Shown: piece by piece, positions 17,397-27,441 of the stretch
How positions within the stretch are numbered: position 1 is the first letter of the stretch
Layout of the letters: each line of letters opens with the position of its first letter
Assembly: GCF_007992115.1 (NCBI RefSeq)
Contig: NZ_BJZQ01000001.1
Coordinates: 529,888 to 593,887, forward strand
Direction: 5' to 3'
DNA: 64,000 nt
DNA from: Aeromicrobium flavum
GTDB lineage: Bacteria > Actinomycetota > Actinomycetes > Propionibacteriales > Nocardioidaceae
Notes under the pieces: generated by a model
Told to the model about the DNA's origin: nothing
Databases searched by the model: none
The model's input: the letters and a program-made list of their open reading frames with translations, nothing else
Program-made: the position numbers and the translations under genes

Positions 17397-18517
17397 CCGA
17401 CCGCCGAGCTCGCGCGGACACGACCCGTGTCCGCTCTCGGTTCGCCGCTCGGCTCCTGGTGGCCCAAGCCCTGGTCCTCGTGGCCGGGGCCCTGACCACG
17501 TGGCTCGTGGCTTCCGTCGTGGGCCCCGGCATCTTCAGCGACCACCTGCAACAGGCCGGTGACGAACACACCGCCGAACAGATTCGCCATGTGGAGGAGG
17601 CCTTCGCCTCCGCGCTGGTTCTGTCCATCTCTCTCGCGCTGATCGCCTCGGTGCTCGCAGCGCTGGCCGTCTCCTGGTACTTCAGCCGCCGGGTTCAGCG
17701 TTCGATCAGCGACGTCGCGGCGGCGGCGGCACAGGTCGCTGCCGGCCGGTACGGCGCCCGGGTGCCCGACCCGGGACTGGGTGAAGAGTTCGCCTCGCTC
17801 GCACTGACCTACAACCGCCTCGCCGAGAGACTCGAAGCGACGGAGTCGACCCGCCGGAGCATGCTGGCCGACCTGGCACACGAGATGCGGACCCCCCTGG
17901 CCACGATCGACGCCCATCTCGAGGCCGTCGAGGACGGCATCCGGTACCTCGATGACGACACCCTGGGCGTCATCCGGGGCTCGACAGGCCGACTGCGGCG
18001 CTTGGCCGAGGACATGACCGCCGTGTCGCGAGCGGAGGAAGGGCTCGACGTCACGCTGCGACCCGTGCCGGCAGCGGATGCTGCTGCGGCGGCCATCGAG
18101 GCCGCACGTGACCGGTACGCCACCAAGGGGGTTCGCCTGCTCAGCGAACTCGCCGACGCCGGCCAGGTCCGCCTTGACTCCGACAGATTCGGACAGGTGC
18201 TCGGCAACCTGCTCGACAACGCTCTGCGCCACACTCCGACGGGCGGGACCGTCACCTTGGACTGTCGCCGCATCGATGACTGGGTCCAGTACCGCGTCAG
18301 CGACACGGGCCAGGGGGTGGCGGCAGAGCACCTGCCGCACCTGTTCGACCGGTTCTACCGCGCCGACAGCGCCCGCGACCGCGGCCACGGTGGCTCTGGC
18401 ATCGGTCTGGCGATCGCCAAGGCGCTCGTGGAGGCACAAGGCGGTGGCATCTCGGTGACCAGTGCCGGGCCCGGGAGCGGCACGACGTTCACGTTGCGCT
18501 TTCCCTGCTTCAAGTAA
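17393..18517 (+). CDS. Sensor histidine kinase, partner of the preceding regulator
   Basis: 374 aa with GTG start. Membrane helix at about residues 22-45, a short extracytoplasmic loop of about 30 residues (GPGIFSDHLQQAGDEHTAEQIRH, with three His), a second helix at 68-93, then HAMP, a HisKA domain with the phosphorylated His in LAHEMRTPLA, and HATPase_c motifs LGNLLDNALRHTP, DTGQGV and GGSGIGLAI. The small sensor loop with histidines would suit a metal ligand, but this is inference. Confidence 0.85.
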   Translation: MTDRRARADTTRVRSRFAARLLVAQALVLVAGALTTWLVASVVGPGIFSDHLQQAGDEHTAEQIRHVEEAFASALVLSISLALIASVLAALAVSWYFSRRVQRSISDVAAAAAQVAAGRYGARVPDPGLGEEFASLALTYNRLAERLEATESTRRSMLADLAHEMRTPLATIDAHLEAVEDGIRYLDDDTLGVIRGSTGRLRRLAEDMTAVSRAEEGLDVTLRPVPAADAAAAAIEAARDRYATKGVRLLSELADAGQVRLDSDRFGQVLGNLLDNALRHTPTGGTVTLDCRRIDDWVQYRVSDTGQGVAAEHLPHLFDRFYRADSARDRGHGGSGIGLAIAKALVEAQGGGISVTSAGPGSGTTFTLRFPCFK

Positions 18518-18546
18518 CTCGTCCGCCCGGACTGAACGGCCCGGAT

Positions 18547-18562
18547 CTTCAGCGAAACATCA
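18547..18562 (+). promoter_or_regulatory. CTTCA-N6-CATCA box (site 3a)
   Basis: Plus strand CTTCAGCGAAACATCA; the second unit has one mismatch to CTTCA. It lies 30 bp after the kinase gene and 38 bp before a 14-codon ORF at 18601-18645 (MAVFNTDSVNDISV). Confidence 0.5.
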
Positions 18563-18666
18563 CAGAACCTCGCGGCCTTTCACCTACTGCCCTGGCCATC
18601 ATGGCCGTGTTCAACACCGACTCGGTGAACGACATCAGCGTCTGACAGGGCAGGAAGCGGCGAACA

Positions 18667-18682
18667 TGAAGGTTCGACGAAG
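18667..18682 (-). promoter_or_regulatory. CTTCG-N6-CTTCA box (site 3b)
   Basis: Minus strand CTTCGTCGAACCTTCA, facing site 3a across about 100 bp. No gene is seen that it would serve on the minus strand; it could modulate csoR from a distance. Confidence 0.4.
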
Positions 18683-18740
18683 TTCTCTTCGCGGCCGTGC
18701 TTTTCATTGCCCGGTGGGGGTATGGTCAGTCACGAAGACC

Positions 18741-18759
18741 GATACCCCCAAGGGGTATC
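18741..18759. promoter_or_regulatory. CsoR operator upstream of csoR-copZ-copA-copB
   Basis: Perfect palindrome GATACCCCCAAGGGGTATC, arms of 8 bp around CAA, the pattern of copper-sensing CsoR boxes. It ends 18 bp before the csoR ATG, so CsoR should autorepress the operon and Cu(I) should relieve it. Confidence 0.85.
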
Positions 18760-18777
18760 TTCCGAAGGAGTTTCGCG

Positions 18778-19062
18778 ATGGCCGTTGAACCGGGATACAT
18801 CACCGAGAAGCAGGCTGTCCTCGCCAGGCTCCGTCGCGTTGAGGGTCAGGTGCGTGGCCTGCAGCGGCTGGTGGACGAGGAGCAGTACTGCATCGACATC
18901 CTCACCCAGTTGTCGGCGGCCACGAAGGCTCTCGAAGGGGTCGCGCTGCTGTTACTCGACCAGCATCTCGAACACTGCCTGACGCACCCCACCGACCCTG
19001 CCGAGGCCCAGCAGAAGCTCAACGAGGCCTCCGCAGCGATCCGGCGACTCGTCCGCTCATGA
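18778..19062 (+). CDS. csoR: Copper-sensing transcriptional repressor CsoR
   Basis: 94-aa all-helical repressor (DUF156) that leaves DNA on binding Cu(I). The ligand triad is present with the family spacing: C38, H63 and C67 (QYCIDIL and QHLEHC). RLRRVEGQVRG is the conserved DNA-binding helix. An AAGGAG ribosome site precedes the ATG at 18778. It heads the operon with copZ, copA and a second P-type ATPase. Confidence 0.93.
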   Translation: MAVEPGYITEKQAVLARLRRVEGQVRGLQRLVDEEQYCIDILTQLSAATKALEGVALLLLDQHLEHCLTHPTDPAEAQQKLNEASAAIRRLVRS

Positions 19063-19088
19063 TCGATCCATCAAACGAAGGAGCACCC

Positions 19089-19469
19089 ATGTCCGTGTCA
19101 GACGACAGCCGCAATCTTCAACTGCTCGACTCCTCCGCCGGCGACGGCGGGTGCGGCTGCGGGGGATGCGGCTGCGGATCCAACACCCAGTCCGAAAGTT
19201 CGACCGACACCACCACTGAGGCGATCACCATCGCCGCGACGAAGGAGAGCGACATGACCACCAACACCTACGCCGTCACCGGAATGACCTGCGGCCACTG
19301 CGCCAGCGCCGTCACCGGCGAACTCAAGAGCCTCGACGGGGTCTCCGACGTCAGCGTCGACCTCGTCGCCGGCGGTACCTCGACAGTCACCGTCGCGAGC
19401 GCCGAGCCACTCGACCAGACCCAGGTCGCCGCCGCCCTCGACGAGGCCGGCGACTACCAACTCGCCTGA
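19089..19469 (+). CDS. copZ: CopZ-like copper chaperone with Cys-rich N-terminal extension
   Basis: 126 aa. The C-terminal 70 residues are a heavy-metal-associated domain with GMTCGHC, which would carry Cu(I) to CopA. Before it is a 55-residue extension holding GGCGCGGCGCG, a CxCxxCxC cluster able to bind additional metal, and a Ser/Thr-rich linker. Two starts have good ribosome sites: the ATG at 19089 (full form) and an internal ATG at 19254 after GAAGGAGAG, which would give the plain chaperone. The gene could make both forms. Confidence 0.85.
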   Translation: MSVSDDSRNLQLLDSSAGDGGCGCGGCGCGSNTQSESSTDTTTEAITIAATKESDMTTNTYAVTGMTCGHCASAVTGELKSLDGVSDVSVDLVAGGTSTVTVASAEPLDQTQVAAALDEAGDYQLA

Positions 19470-19521
19470 GGACCGAAACCCTCACGCGCATCCCGATTCA
19501 ATCCAGGCAGGAGACACAGTC

Positions 19522-21867
19522 ATGGCACAACCAACCCCTACGGTCGACGCGCTGCACGACGTCGAGCTCGCCATCGGCGGGATGACCTGTGCCTCCTGCG
19601 CCGCGCGGATCGAAAAGAAGCTGAACAAGGTCGAGGGTGTGTCGGCCACGGTCAACTACGCCACCGAAAAGGCCAAGGTCAGTTATCCGACGACGCTCAC
19701 CCCTGCCGATCTTGTCAGCGTGGTGGAGGCCACCGGGTACACCGCGACCGTGCCCACTCAGGCGGCCAGCGGTGACGACCCTTCGACCGACGCGCAGACG
19801 GACCACCGGGATCTGGAGGCCGCGAGCTGGCGACAGCGCCTGATCGTCTCAACCGTGCTCTCCGTCCCGGTCCTGGCGATGTCGATGATTCCGGCGTTGC
19901 AGTTCGACAACTGGCAGTGGATCTCACTGACGCTGGCCTCACCCGTGGTCGTCTGGGGGGCGGCCCCGTTCCACCGTGCCGCGGTGACCAACGCGCGCCA
20001 CGGCGCGGCGACCATGGACACCCTCATTTCCGTCGGAGTCACCGCCGCGTGGCTCTGGTCGTTGTGGGCGCTGCTGTTCACCCACGCCGGGATGACTGGC
20101 ATGCGGATGCCGTTCGACCTCTTCCCGGATGGTGAAGCTGACGTCCACATCTACCTGGAGGTCGCGGCGGCGGTGACCACCTTCATCATTGCGGGCCGCT
20201 ACTTCGAGGCTCGAGCCAAGCGCCAGTCTGGAGCGGCTTTACGCGCCCTGCTCGACATGGGCGCCAAGGACGTTGCCGTCCTGCGCGGCGGCACGGAGGT
20301 GCGCGTGCCGGTGGGCCAACTTGAGGTCGGCGACCGGTTCCTGGTGCGCCCGGGCGAGAAGGTCGCCACCGATGGCGTCGTCGAGGACGGTACATCGGCA
20401 ATCGACGCGTCCATGCTCACGGGCGAGTCGGTCCCCGTCGAGGTCGGGCCCGGTGATGTCGTCGTGGGCGCCACGGTGAACGCCGGCGGACGTCTGGTGG
20501 TCCGGGCCGCCCGCGTCGGAGCCGACACCCAACTCGCCCAGATGGCACGGCTGGTCGAGGACGCCCAGAACGGCAAGGCGCAGGTCCAGCGACTCGCCGA
20601 CCGTGTCTCAGCCGTATTCGTGCCCATCGTGCTCGTGCTCTCCTTGGTCACGCTCACCGCTTGGCTGCTGACTGGTCACAGCGTCACCGCCGCATTCACC
20701 GCCGCGGTGGCGGTGCTGATCATCGCCTGCCCCTGCGCCCTCGGTCTCGCGACCCCCACCGCACTGCTCGTCGGGACCGGCCGCGGTGCCCAACTCGGCG
20801 TGCTCATCAAGGGCCCGGAGGTGCTCGAGTCCACTCGGGTGGTCGACACGATCGTCCTGGACAAGACCGGCACCGTGACCACCGGAAGGATGGAACTGGT
20901 CGATGTGGTCCCCGCCGATGGTGTGAACAGTGCCGATCTGCTCCGGCTGGTCGGTGCCCTCGAGAACGCCTCGGAACACCCCATCGGTCAGGCCATTGCC
21001 ACCGGGGCCAGCCAACGACTCGAGTCGCAGCTGCCCGATGTCGAGGGATTCTCCTCGACCCAAGGCCTCGGCGTCGCCGGGGTGGTCGACGGCCACGCGG
21101 TCGTGGCCGGCCGCCCCGGCTGGCTGGCCCGAGAGTGGAACCAACCCCTCGACGCGAGCCTGGCGGGAGTGGTCGAGGCCGCGGAACAGCAAGGCCGGAC
21201 CGTGATCGCCGCTGGCTGGGACGGAGCGGCCCGCGGGGTCGTCGTGGTCTCCGACGCGATCAAGCCCACGAGTGCGCAGGCCGTGGCCGAGCTCAAGGAG
21301 CTGGGACTCGAGCCGATTCTGCTCACCGGTGACAACGAACGCGCTGCCCGTGCCGTCGCCGCCGAGGTGGGCATCGAGCAGGTGATCGCCGAGGTCCTCC
21401 CCGCTGAGAAGGTCGCCACTGTCGAGCGTTTGCAGCGCGAGGGCCGCACGGTCGCCATGGTGGGAGACGGCGTCAACGACGCCGCGGCACTGGCCACCTC
21501 CAACCTGGGCATCGCCATGGGCACCGGCACCGACGCCGCCATCGAGGCTTCCGACCTCACTCTCGTTCGCGGCGACCTGCGCGCCGCCGTGGACGCGATC
21601 CGGCTCTCTCGGCGCACGCTGCGGACCATCAAGAGCAACCTGTTCTGGGCCTTCGCCTACAACGTTGCGGCGCTGCCCCTGGCCGCGCTCGGTCTGCTCA
21701 ACCCGCTGATCGCCGGCGCTGCCATGGCGTTCTCCTCGGTGTTCGTCGTGTCGAACAGTTTGCGACTGCGGCGCTTCCAGCCCGTCTCGACGCAGACAGC
21801 CGAGACGTCGCACGCTCGCCTTGACTCAAGCAAGACCAACCTTTCCCATGTGGAGGCAGGACGATGA
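19522..21867 (+). CDS. copA: Copper-exporting P1B-1-type ATPase CopA
   Basis: 781-aa Cu(I) efflux pump. One N-terminal metal-binding domain with MTCASC (C23, C26), eight predicted membrane helices, the transport motif [12 protein letters not shown] near residue 402, DKTGTVTTG with the phosphorylated Asp near 446, SEHPIG, TGES, and [10 protein letters not shown] near 648. All residues for Cu(I) export are present. It is the third gene after the CsoR box and overlaps the next ATPase gene by 4 bp. Confidence 0.95.
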   Translation: MAQPTPTVDALHDVELAIGGMTCASCAARIEKKLNKVEGVSATVNYATEKAKVSYPTTLTPADLVSVVEATGYTATVPTQAASGDDPSTDAQTDHRDLEAASWRQRLIVSTVLSVPVLAMSMIPALQFDNWQWISLTLASPVVVWGAAPFHRAAVTNARHGAATMDTLISVGVTAAWLWSLWALLFTHAGMTGMRMPFDLFPDGEADVHIYLEVAAAVTTFIIAGRYFEARAKRQSGAALRALLDMGAKDVAVLRGGTEVRVPVGQLEVGDRFLVRPGEKVATDGVVEDGTSAIDASMLTGESVPVEVGPGDVVVGATVNAGGRLVVRAARVGADTQLAQMARLVEDAQNGKAQVQRLADRVSAVFVPIVLVLSLVTLTAWLLTGHSVTAAFTAAVAVLIIACPCALGLATPTALLVGTGRGAQLGVLIKGPEVLESTRVVDTIVLDKTGTVTTGRMELVDVVPADGVNSADLLRLVGALENASEHPIGQAIATGASQRLESQLPDVEGFSSTQGLGVAGVVDGHAVVAGRPGWLAREWNQPLDASLAGVVEAAEQQGRTVIAAGWDGAARGVVVVSDAIKPTSAQAVAELKELGLEPILLTGDNERAARAVAAEVGIEQVIAEVLPAEKVATVERLQREGRTVAMVGDGVNDAAALATSNLGIAMGTGTDAAIEASDLTLVRGDLRAAVDAIRLSRRTLRTIKSNLFWAFAYNVAALPLAALGLLNPLIAGAAMAFSSVFVVSNSLRLRRFQPVSTQTAETSHARLDSSKTNLSHVEAGR

Positions 21868-24308
21868 CGACGCACCAGCACACGAGCGGCCACCGCGACC
21901 ATCACGCGCAGCGTGACGGGGGTACCACCGCCATCATCGAGGTCTCTGGGGTCCAGTGGGCGTCCAGCAAGAACGTCGCCGAAGCGATGCTGTCGCGCCG
22001 GCCCGGGGTGCTCTCCGTCGATGCCAACCCGGTCGCCCAGACGGCCACCGTCACCTATGACCCGAAGCGCACCAGCGTGAGCGATCTGCGGGACTGGGTG
22101 CGCGAATGCGGCTTCCACTGCGCGGGACAGTCGGTTCCCAATCATGTGTGCGATCCGATGCTCGAACCTGGCCGTGACGAGCACGAGCTCCAGCACGACG
22201 GTCACGACGCGGGCACCAGCCACGCAGGCGCGGCTTCGCCGATCTCGTCACCGCATGATGCGATGGGCCACGGCGGTCACGCGACGATGTCGATGGCTGA
22301 CATGGTTCGCGACATGCGCAACCGATTCCTGGTCGCCCTGCTGCTCGCGGTACCCATCACGCTGTATTCGCCGATGGGGCGGGACATGCTCGGCTTCGAC
22401 GCGGCCGCTCCATTCGGGATGCGCGATGACATCTTCGCCTTGATCCTGTCCCTGCCGGTGATCTTCTACTCGGCCTGGATCTTCTTCGACGGTGCCTGGC
22501 GAGCGCTCCGGGCCAAGACCCTGGACATGATGGTGCTGGTGGCCGTGGCCGTCGGAGCCGGCTGGCTGTACTCCCTCGGAGTCACCGTCACCGGGGGCGG
22601 TGAGGTCTTCTACGAGGCCGTTGTCATGCTCACCGTGTTCGTGTTGCTCGGCCACTGGTTCGAGATGCGGGCACGAGGCGGCGCCAACGACGCGATCCGT
22701 ACGTTGCTTGATCTGGCTCCGCCGTTGGCGGTCGTTCTCCGCGAAGGCGAACCGGTCGAAGTTCCCACCTCCGAGGTCGAGGTCGATGACCTTCTCCTGA
22801 TCCGGCCGGGGGCGAAGATCGCCACTGACGGCACCGTCGAAGAGGGCGAGTCGGAGGTCGACGAGTCCATGGTCACCGGCGAGAGCCTCCCGGTGCACAA
22901 GGGGCCCGGCGATCGGGTCATCGGCGCCACCATCAACGCCAGCGGCACCATCCGGGTGCGCGCCACCAAGGTGGGCGCTGACACCGCTCTGGCACAGATC
23001 GTCGCGCTGGTGCAACAGGCGCAGAACTCCAAAGCGCCGGGACAGCGACTCGCGGACAGGGCCGCATTCTGGCTCGTTCTGGTCGCACTGGTCGGTGGAG
23101 TCGGCACCTTCCTGGTTTGGCTCGCTGCCGGCGCAAGCGTGCAGACTGCGCTGCTGTTCGCCATCACCGTGGTCGTGATCACCTGCCCCGACGCCCTTGG
23201 ACTCGCCACGCCGACAGCAATCATGGTCGGCTCCGGCCTCGGCGCGAAACGCGGGATTCTGTTCAAGAACGCCACCGCCATCGAGAGCTCCGCGCGCGTC
23301 GACACCGTCGTCTTCGACAAGACCGGCACCCTCACCAAGGGGGAGCCCGAGGTCACGGACGTCATTGTCGGCGACTTCGATCGCGATCGGGTCCTGGCGC
23401 TCGCGGGCGCACTCGAACGAGAGTCCGAACATCCTCTCGCTCAGGCCGTCGTGCGCCACGTCGATGCAACCGATGTGCCGCGCTTGCGCGCCACCGCGTT
23501 CCGCAACGTCACGGGCATCGGCGCCCTCGCCGAGGTCGACGGCCACCAGATCGCCATCGGCAACCGTCGCCTCATGGAATCCGAAGCGATCACCATCGGT
23601 GACCTGGGTGCGCAGCGCGACGAGATCGCCGCCGGCGGTCGCACGGCGGTGTTCGTTGCCGTCGATGATCGGGTCGTCGCGGTGATCGGGATCGCCGACG
23701 CGGTCCGCGAGACGTCCGCCGCCGCGATCTCCGCACTTCACGAGGCGGGCATCAGGGTCGCCATGCTCACCGGCGACAACCGTGCGACCGCCGAGCGGAT
23801 CGCCGAGGAGTTGGGAATCGACGACGTCATCGCGGACGTCCTGCCCGAGGACAAGGCACACCAGGTCAAGCAACTGCAGGCGCAGGGGCGCACCGTGGCG
23901 ATGGTCGGTGACGGAGTCAACGACTCGCCTTCTCTCGTGCAGGCAGACGTCGGCATCGCGGTTGGCGCGGGTACCGACGTCGCGATCGACGCCGCAGACG
24001 TCGTTCTCATGAGGTCGGACCCGCTGGACGTCCCCGTGGCGCTGACGATTGGCCGAGGCACACTGCGCAAGATGCGTCAGAATCTCGGTTGGGCGGTGGG
24101 ATACAACGCGATCGCGCTACCCATCGCGGCAGGTGTCTTCCAACCGTCCTTCGGCCTGGTCCTGAGGCCCGAGGTCGCCGCCTTGTCGATGTCCGGCTCC
24201 AGCTTGCTGGTGGCAGTCAACGCGCTGCTGCTCAAGCGACTGCGGTTGCCCGGGCAGCAGCCCGAGAACGATCCCACCCAGCGTTCGGAGATGCAGCGGG
24301 CGTCCTGA
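21864..24308 (+). CDS. P1B-type ATPase with CPD motif and His-rich N terminus
   Basis: 814 aa. The N terminus starts [13 protein letters not shown] and is followed by an HMA-like fold that lacks CxxC ([19 protein letters not shown]), then a second His-rich stretch with a Met-rich piece before the first helix. DKTGTLTKG (near 485), TGES, SEHPLA and GDGVND (near 682) are intact. In the transport helix the motif is CPD ([14 protein letters not shown], near 440), not the CPC of CopA or CPH of CopB. The operon position implies copper, but specificity cannot be read directly. The start overlaps copA by ATGA. Confidence 0.88.
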   Translation: MTTHQHTSGHRDHHAQRDGGTTAIIEVSGVQWASSKNVAEAMLSRRPGVLSVDANPVAQTATVTYDPKRTSVSDLRDWVRECGFHCAGQSVPNHVCDPMLEPGRDEHELQHDGHDAGTSHAGAASPISSPHDAMGHGGHATMSMADMVRDMRNRFLVALLLAVPITLYSPMGRDMLGFDAAAPFGMRDDIFALILSLPVIFYSAWIFFDGAWRALRAKTLDMMVLVAVAVGAGWLYSLGVTVTGGGEVFYEAVVMLTVFVLLGHWFEMRARGGANDAIRTLLDLAPPLAVVLREGEPVEVPTSEVEVDDLLLIRPGAKIATDGTVEEGESEVDESMVTGESLPVHKGPGDRVIGATINASGTIRVRATKVGADTALAQIVALVQQAQNSKAPGQRLADRAAFWLVLVALVGGVGTFLVWLAAGASVQTALLFAITVVVITCPDALGLATPTAIMVGSGLGAKRGILFKNATAIESSARVDTVVFDKTGTLTKGEPEVTDVIVGDFDRDRVLALAGALERESEHPLAQAVVRHVDATDVPRLRATAFRNVTGIGALAEVDGHQIAIGNRRLMESEAITIGDLGAQRDEIAAGGRTAVFVAVDDRVVAVIGIADAVRETSAAAISALHEAGIRVAMLTGDNRATAERIAEELGIDDVIADVLPEDKAHQVKQLQAQGRTVAMVGDGVNDSPSLVQADVGIAVGAGTDVAIDAADVVLMRSDPLDVPVALTIGRGTLRKMRQNLGWAVGYNAIALPIAAGVFQPSFGLVLRPEVAALSMSGSSLLVAVNALLLKRLRLPGQQPENDPTQRSEMQRAS

Positions 24309-24321
24309 GAGAACTTGTGCC

Positions 24322-24726
24322 TCAGCCCAGACTGGCGAGGAGGTCGCGACAGGCTTCCTCGCACCGGCGGCAGGCCTCGGCGCAGATGCGGCAGTGCGCG
24401 TGCATGCTGCCGTGACTCTCACACTCGTCGCCACAGGCCTCGCACGCGGCGGCACAGGCTTCCAAGAACGCTCGGGTCACATCGGCGTCGTATCCAGTGC
24501 GCCTCGATAGCATGTTGCCTGTCGCAACGCAGATGTCGGAGCAGTCCAGATTGGTGCGGATGCATGTCGTCAATTCGGCGACCATGTCCTCGGCCAGGCA
24601 CGCGTCAGCACAAGCCGTGCAGGCTTGGGCGCATTCGAAGCAGGCTGCGATGCACTCGGCCAACTTCTGCTTGTCGATCTGACCCAGATCCTTCGGGTAA
24701 GCATCCAGCATCTTCGTGTGAACCAT
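24322..24726 (-). CDS. csp: Four-helix-bundle copper storage protein (Csp3-like)
   Basis: 134-aa protein with 18 cysteines arranged as CxxC and CxxxC along four helices (for example ECIAACFECAQACTACADAC). This equals the Cys count reported for cytosolic Csp3-type proteins that store many Cu(I) ions inside the bundle. There is no signal peptide, so cytosolic storage is likely. Strong GGAGGAG ribosome site before the ATG at 24726. It converges with the copB-like gene, 13 bp apart. I see no clear CsoR or CTTCA box in its upstream region. Confidence 0.9.
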   Translation of the reverse strand: MVHTKMLDAYPKDLGQIDKQKLAECIAACFECAQACTACADACLAEDMVAELTTCIRTNLDCSDICVATGNMLSRRTGYDADVTRAFLEACAAACEACGDECESHGSMHAHCRICAEACRRCEEACRDLLASLG

Positions 24727-24897
24727 GGTTCTCCTCCTCGAAATGGTGGTGGCGGGTGACCTGCATCTGACGACCGGTGGGAACCGCCCTCCCGTGATCA
24801 GTACCCGTCCGGTAGGCGGACCATTCGCTCACGAGCTTCTTGCCCAGGGGATGTAGGTGTCCTGGACCGCCAGCCGCGATCGGAGGGGCCATGACTG

Positions 24898-25740
24898 CTA
24901 AGTGAGGCGACTCCACGTGGCACCTGAGGTCGTCGATTCGAAGACGGCATCACCCGCGGCTGCGTACCAGCGATCCGGCGTCACTTCGAGTGCCTCCGGG
25001 GAGTCCGGGAGCGCACCTCCTGCTCTCCAGCTCTCACCGCCGTCCCGACTCACATGAACACGTCCAGTGGCTGCAATGCCCACGACGAGACCGTCCTGGC
25101 CCCCATCGATGTACGCCAAGGACGGTGCGACGACGGTCCGCGCGCGAGCTCCATCGCTCGCGGGATAACGAATCAATCCGCCGGACGGGGTCGTCACGAA
25201 GAGGTCGGTCGAGTCGAGATCGGTGGCGACGTCAATCACCGGACGTTCATCGATCGTGATCCAGTTCGTACGGTCGCTCGTGAGAAGCAGCTGTCCGGAA
25301 ACGCTGTTGTAGCCCGCCAGCCGAGAGTCAGTGCCATCGAGTGCGTGGAAGTCTGCCTTTCCCGCTAGGGACACCTGCCGCCACGTCTTCCCCGCGTCGA
25401 TGGACTCCATCAGACCGAGATGCGTGGGCAGGTCGCTTGCCAGGTCCGGGTGACCACTCGCGACGAAATGCCCGGGACCGATCACCGAGAATCCCATGAG
25501 ATCGTGCCAAGCTTCCCCGACCCGCCGCGGTGGCGACCCTTCCTCCACGGTGAACAGGCCCAGATGAGATGCCACGAAGAGAGTCCCGTCGGCGGGGTCG
25601 ATTCCCATGCCGTGAACGTGCCCCATGGCATCGCCCGACGTTGACTCGATCTTTGGTGCTGCCGTGCCGCAGGCCGCGAGCGAGGACACGATTACGGCGG
25701 ATACAACAACTGCCGCACAGGCGCGGCGGGTGTTACTCAC
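24898..25740 (-). CDS. F510_1955-family beta-propeller lipoprotein
   Basis: 280 aa from GTG at 25740, which has an AGAAGGG site. Lipobox SSLAAC gives an outer-face lipoprotein. The mature part opens HVHGMGIDPADGTLFVASH and then has repeated Asp-box-like motifs (SIDAGKTWRQV, SRDGGESWRAG, TTSGATWSRL), the BNR/sialidase-like propeller found in metal-resistance islands. Catalytic function is unknown; the His-rich start may bind copper. A CTTCA box lies 142 bp upstream, in the same orientation. Confidence 0.8.
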   Translation of the reverse strand: MSNTRRACAAVVVSAVIVSSLAACGTAAPKIESTSGDAMGHVHGMGIDPADGTLFVASHLGLFTVEEGSPPRRVGEAWHDLMGFSVIGPGHFVASGHPDLASDLPTHLGLMESIDAGKTWRQVSLAGKADFHALDGTDSRLAGYNSVSGQLLLTSDRTNWITIDERPVIDVATDLDSTDLFVTTPSGGLIRYPASDGARARTVVAPSLAYIDGGQDGLVVGIAATGRVHVSRDGGESWRAGGALPDSPEALEVTPDRWYAAAGDAVFESTTSGATWSRLT

Positions 25741-25882
25741 GTGACAGCCCTTCTGTCGAGGACGGTAACGGTGAACTCTCCGGCGTGGCCGGCTCGTGGC
25801 GTCATACAGGTCATCTCCGGCTAGCTTGCTGAAATCCCTATAGAGCCAACACGAAACATGTGTCGGAATGTTCACCGCGCAA

Positions 25883-25898
25883 TGAAGCTTCCCTGAAG
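25883..25898 (-). promoter_or_regulatory. CTTCA-N6-CTTCA box (site 4)
   Basis: Minus strand CTTCAGGGAAGCTTCA, two exact CTTCA units, upstream of the F510_1955 lipoprotein. Confidence 0.6.
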
Positions 25899-26032
25899 AT
25901 TTCAGCGTGACCGGCTCGGCCTTTCACTCCCGGGCAATGGGACGTCGTACAACGAACGTGGCACCGTGGCCGCACTTGTGCGTGTTGTCGAGCAAGGACC
26001 CAGCAGCACCCGGCTGATTCACGAAGCGGGAT

Positions 26033-26048
26033 CTTCAGCGAACCTTCA
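26033..26048 (+). promoter_or_regulatory. CTTCA-N6-CTTCA box (site 5)
   Basis: Plus strand CTTCAGCGAACCTTCA, identical to site 2, 71 bp before the start of the DUF2933-like gene. Confidence 0.7.
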
Positions 26049-26119
26049 CGGAATCAGCGCCCCAGTCGGGAGTGGGGAGCGGATGCTGGGGTGGTTCGTC
26101 CCAGGGAGTGGAGTTCGAC

Positions 26120-26353
26120 ATGAACCGGTTCAATGGCAAGTTGGTGTGGTTCGTCGCCGTAAGTGCGGCCGTGCTGGTCGGTGCGTTCGCCATGGGTGCG
26201 CCACCGTCGGGATTCGTGCTCATCCTCCTGCTCGCTTGCCCGTTGATGATGCTTCTTTTCATGCCTGAAACGCATGGCGAGGCTGACGAGGACGACGACT
26301 CGCGGCCCGTCGAGAAGGACCTTCAGCGGTGCGGGCCCCGCAGCGGACACTGA
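26120..26353 (+). CDS. DUF2933-like small membrane protein
   Basis: 77 aa. Two helices: LVWFVAVSAAVLVGAFAMG and GFVLILLLACPLMMLLFMP. The LLLACPLMMLLFM ending resembles DUF2933, whose members usually continue with a His/Gly-rich tail; here the tail is acidic (HGEADEDDDS). Members accompany copper and other metal-resistance genes. The start at 26120 has a GGAG ribosome site. The upstream CTTCA box suggests it is induced with the other small membrane proteins of this module. Confidence 0.65.
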   Translation: MNRFNGKLVWFVAVSAAVLVGAFAMGAPPSGFVLILLLACPLMMLLFMPETHGEADEDDDSRPVEKDLQRCGPRSGH

Positions 26354-26434
26354 GGCCACGTGGAGTGTCGTTTCTGACCGCTTAAGGCCATCAATCTCAC
26401 CCGGGCGCACAACGCGAGCGTCCAAAAGGGTGCC

Positions 26435-27307
26435 TCAGGGTCGATCGACCCCGCCCGGCCACGCATTGGCCCGACACCCATCGAGGGTTTTGGTCTGTTG
26501 GAGCATGACCGGAGCTGGCGCGCCGTTGCCTGGGCAAGCGGCGTGGGGGAGCCCGAGCGCATGGCCGAACTCGTGGTTGATCAGGTACCGACGATATGCA
26601 CCGATGTCCTTCCCGTAAGACGGGGCGCCATTCACCCAGCGCCAGGCGTTGATCACGACCCGATCCCCATTGCGGCACGAGAGGCGGCCGGCGGTGTCAA
26701 GGGGAGCGCACAGGTCATCCGCCGTCTGTGGCGACGCGAGAATGATCCTCACTGAGGCATCGTTCGCCACACGAGTGAATTCGTGGCCAGGGGACGCCCA
26801 CCCCCGGGGATCGCTGAGGGTGGCGTCCACGGCTCGCGCGAAGCCCGCTGGCGCGAACGAAAGGCCCTCCTCGACTTCGACTTGGTAGGTCATGGTCGTG
26901 GGCGTGGATTTCCGCGGGGCAGAAGGGGTAGGTGCGATCTGGAACCTGCCTGACGCTGCCTCCGGGACACTGACCGGCTTGTCCGTGTCCGTGGATCGCC
27001 GCGCGGGTGGCCGGGCGGAACGGCTGCCCCGGCTTTCGACGTGGTCCTTCGGCGGCGACGGTCTGGCACGTGGCAACTCTGACCGAGCATCCGAACCGTT
27101 GGAAGCTGGGTCATCGGGGAGTTGCTTCTGTCCGTTGCCGACATAAGGGACGAGGAAAGCAGTTGCAACCACGGCTGCGGCCGACGCGGGTAGTCCTATC
27201 CACGCGGTCCTGGGTCTTCGCGCGCGCTGGGGCTGACGGCGCCGGTGTCCTCGCGGAGCCACCGGGCTGGCGGCTCCACTGCGACTCCTTCTTCGGGAAC
27301 CTGTCAC
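26435..27307 (-). CDS. DUF3152 putative secreted zinc metalloprotease, copy 1
   Basis: 290 aa from a GTG at 27307 (the frame is open further but N-terminally Arg-rich and without similarity). Basic N terminus, one membrane anchor (LPASAAAVVATAFLVPYVG), a Pro/Ser/Arg-rich linker, then a DUF3152 domain. This has the HExxH-type zinc motif NHEFGHALGLPH and four Cys in the second half (DDLCAPLDTAGRLSC and AACPG...LDGCR). Probably extracytoplasmic and membrane-tethered. A homologous gene lies in the second copper block at 53129-53968, where it is part of a long operon. The substrate is unknown. Confidence 0.75.
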   Translation of the reverse strand: MTGSRRRSRSGAASPVAPRGHRRRQPQRARRPRTAWIGLPASAAAVVATAFLVPYVGNGQKQLPDDPASNGSDARSELPRARPSPPKDHVESRGSRSARPPARRSTDTDKPVSVPEAASGRFQIAPTPSAPRKSTPTTMTYQVEVEEGLSFAPAGFARAVDATLSDPRGWASPGHEFTRVANDASVRIILASPQTADDLCAPLDTAGRLSCRNGDRVVINAWRWVNGAPSYGKDIGAYRRYLINHEFGHALGLPHAACPGNGAPAPVMLQQTKTLDGCRANAWPGGVDRP

Positions 27308-27441
27308 GACCTCGCTCGATCTGGAAGGGCGGCGTGCCGCCGGGCTGGGGGGGGAAGTGACCCAGCGGCACGCCAGTCGGCTGCAGCATCCATTCCGACG
27401 GCAGGTCGGAATCATGGTGGAGATGCTGCGAAAACGCTGCG

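Larger units (their letters stand above)
25741..26119. other. Divergent intergenic region with two CTTCA boxes
   Basis: 379 bp between the propeller lipoprotein (minus) and the small membrane protein (plus). It holds regulatory sites 4 and 5, each oriented toward one gene. No other gene is supported. Confidence 0.6.

Noticed and set aside
24780..24820. Weak TACCC...GGTA palindrome upstream of the copper storage gene
   Set aside because: Arms of only 4 bp and no G/C run like the two clear CsoR boxes.
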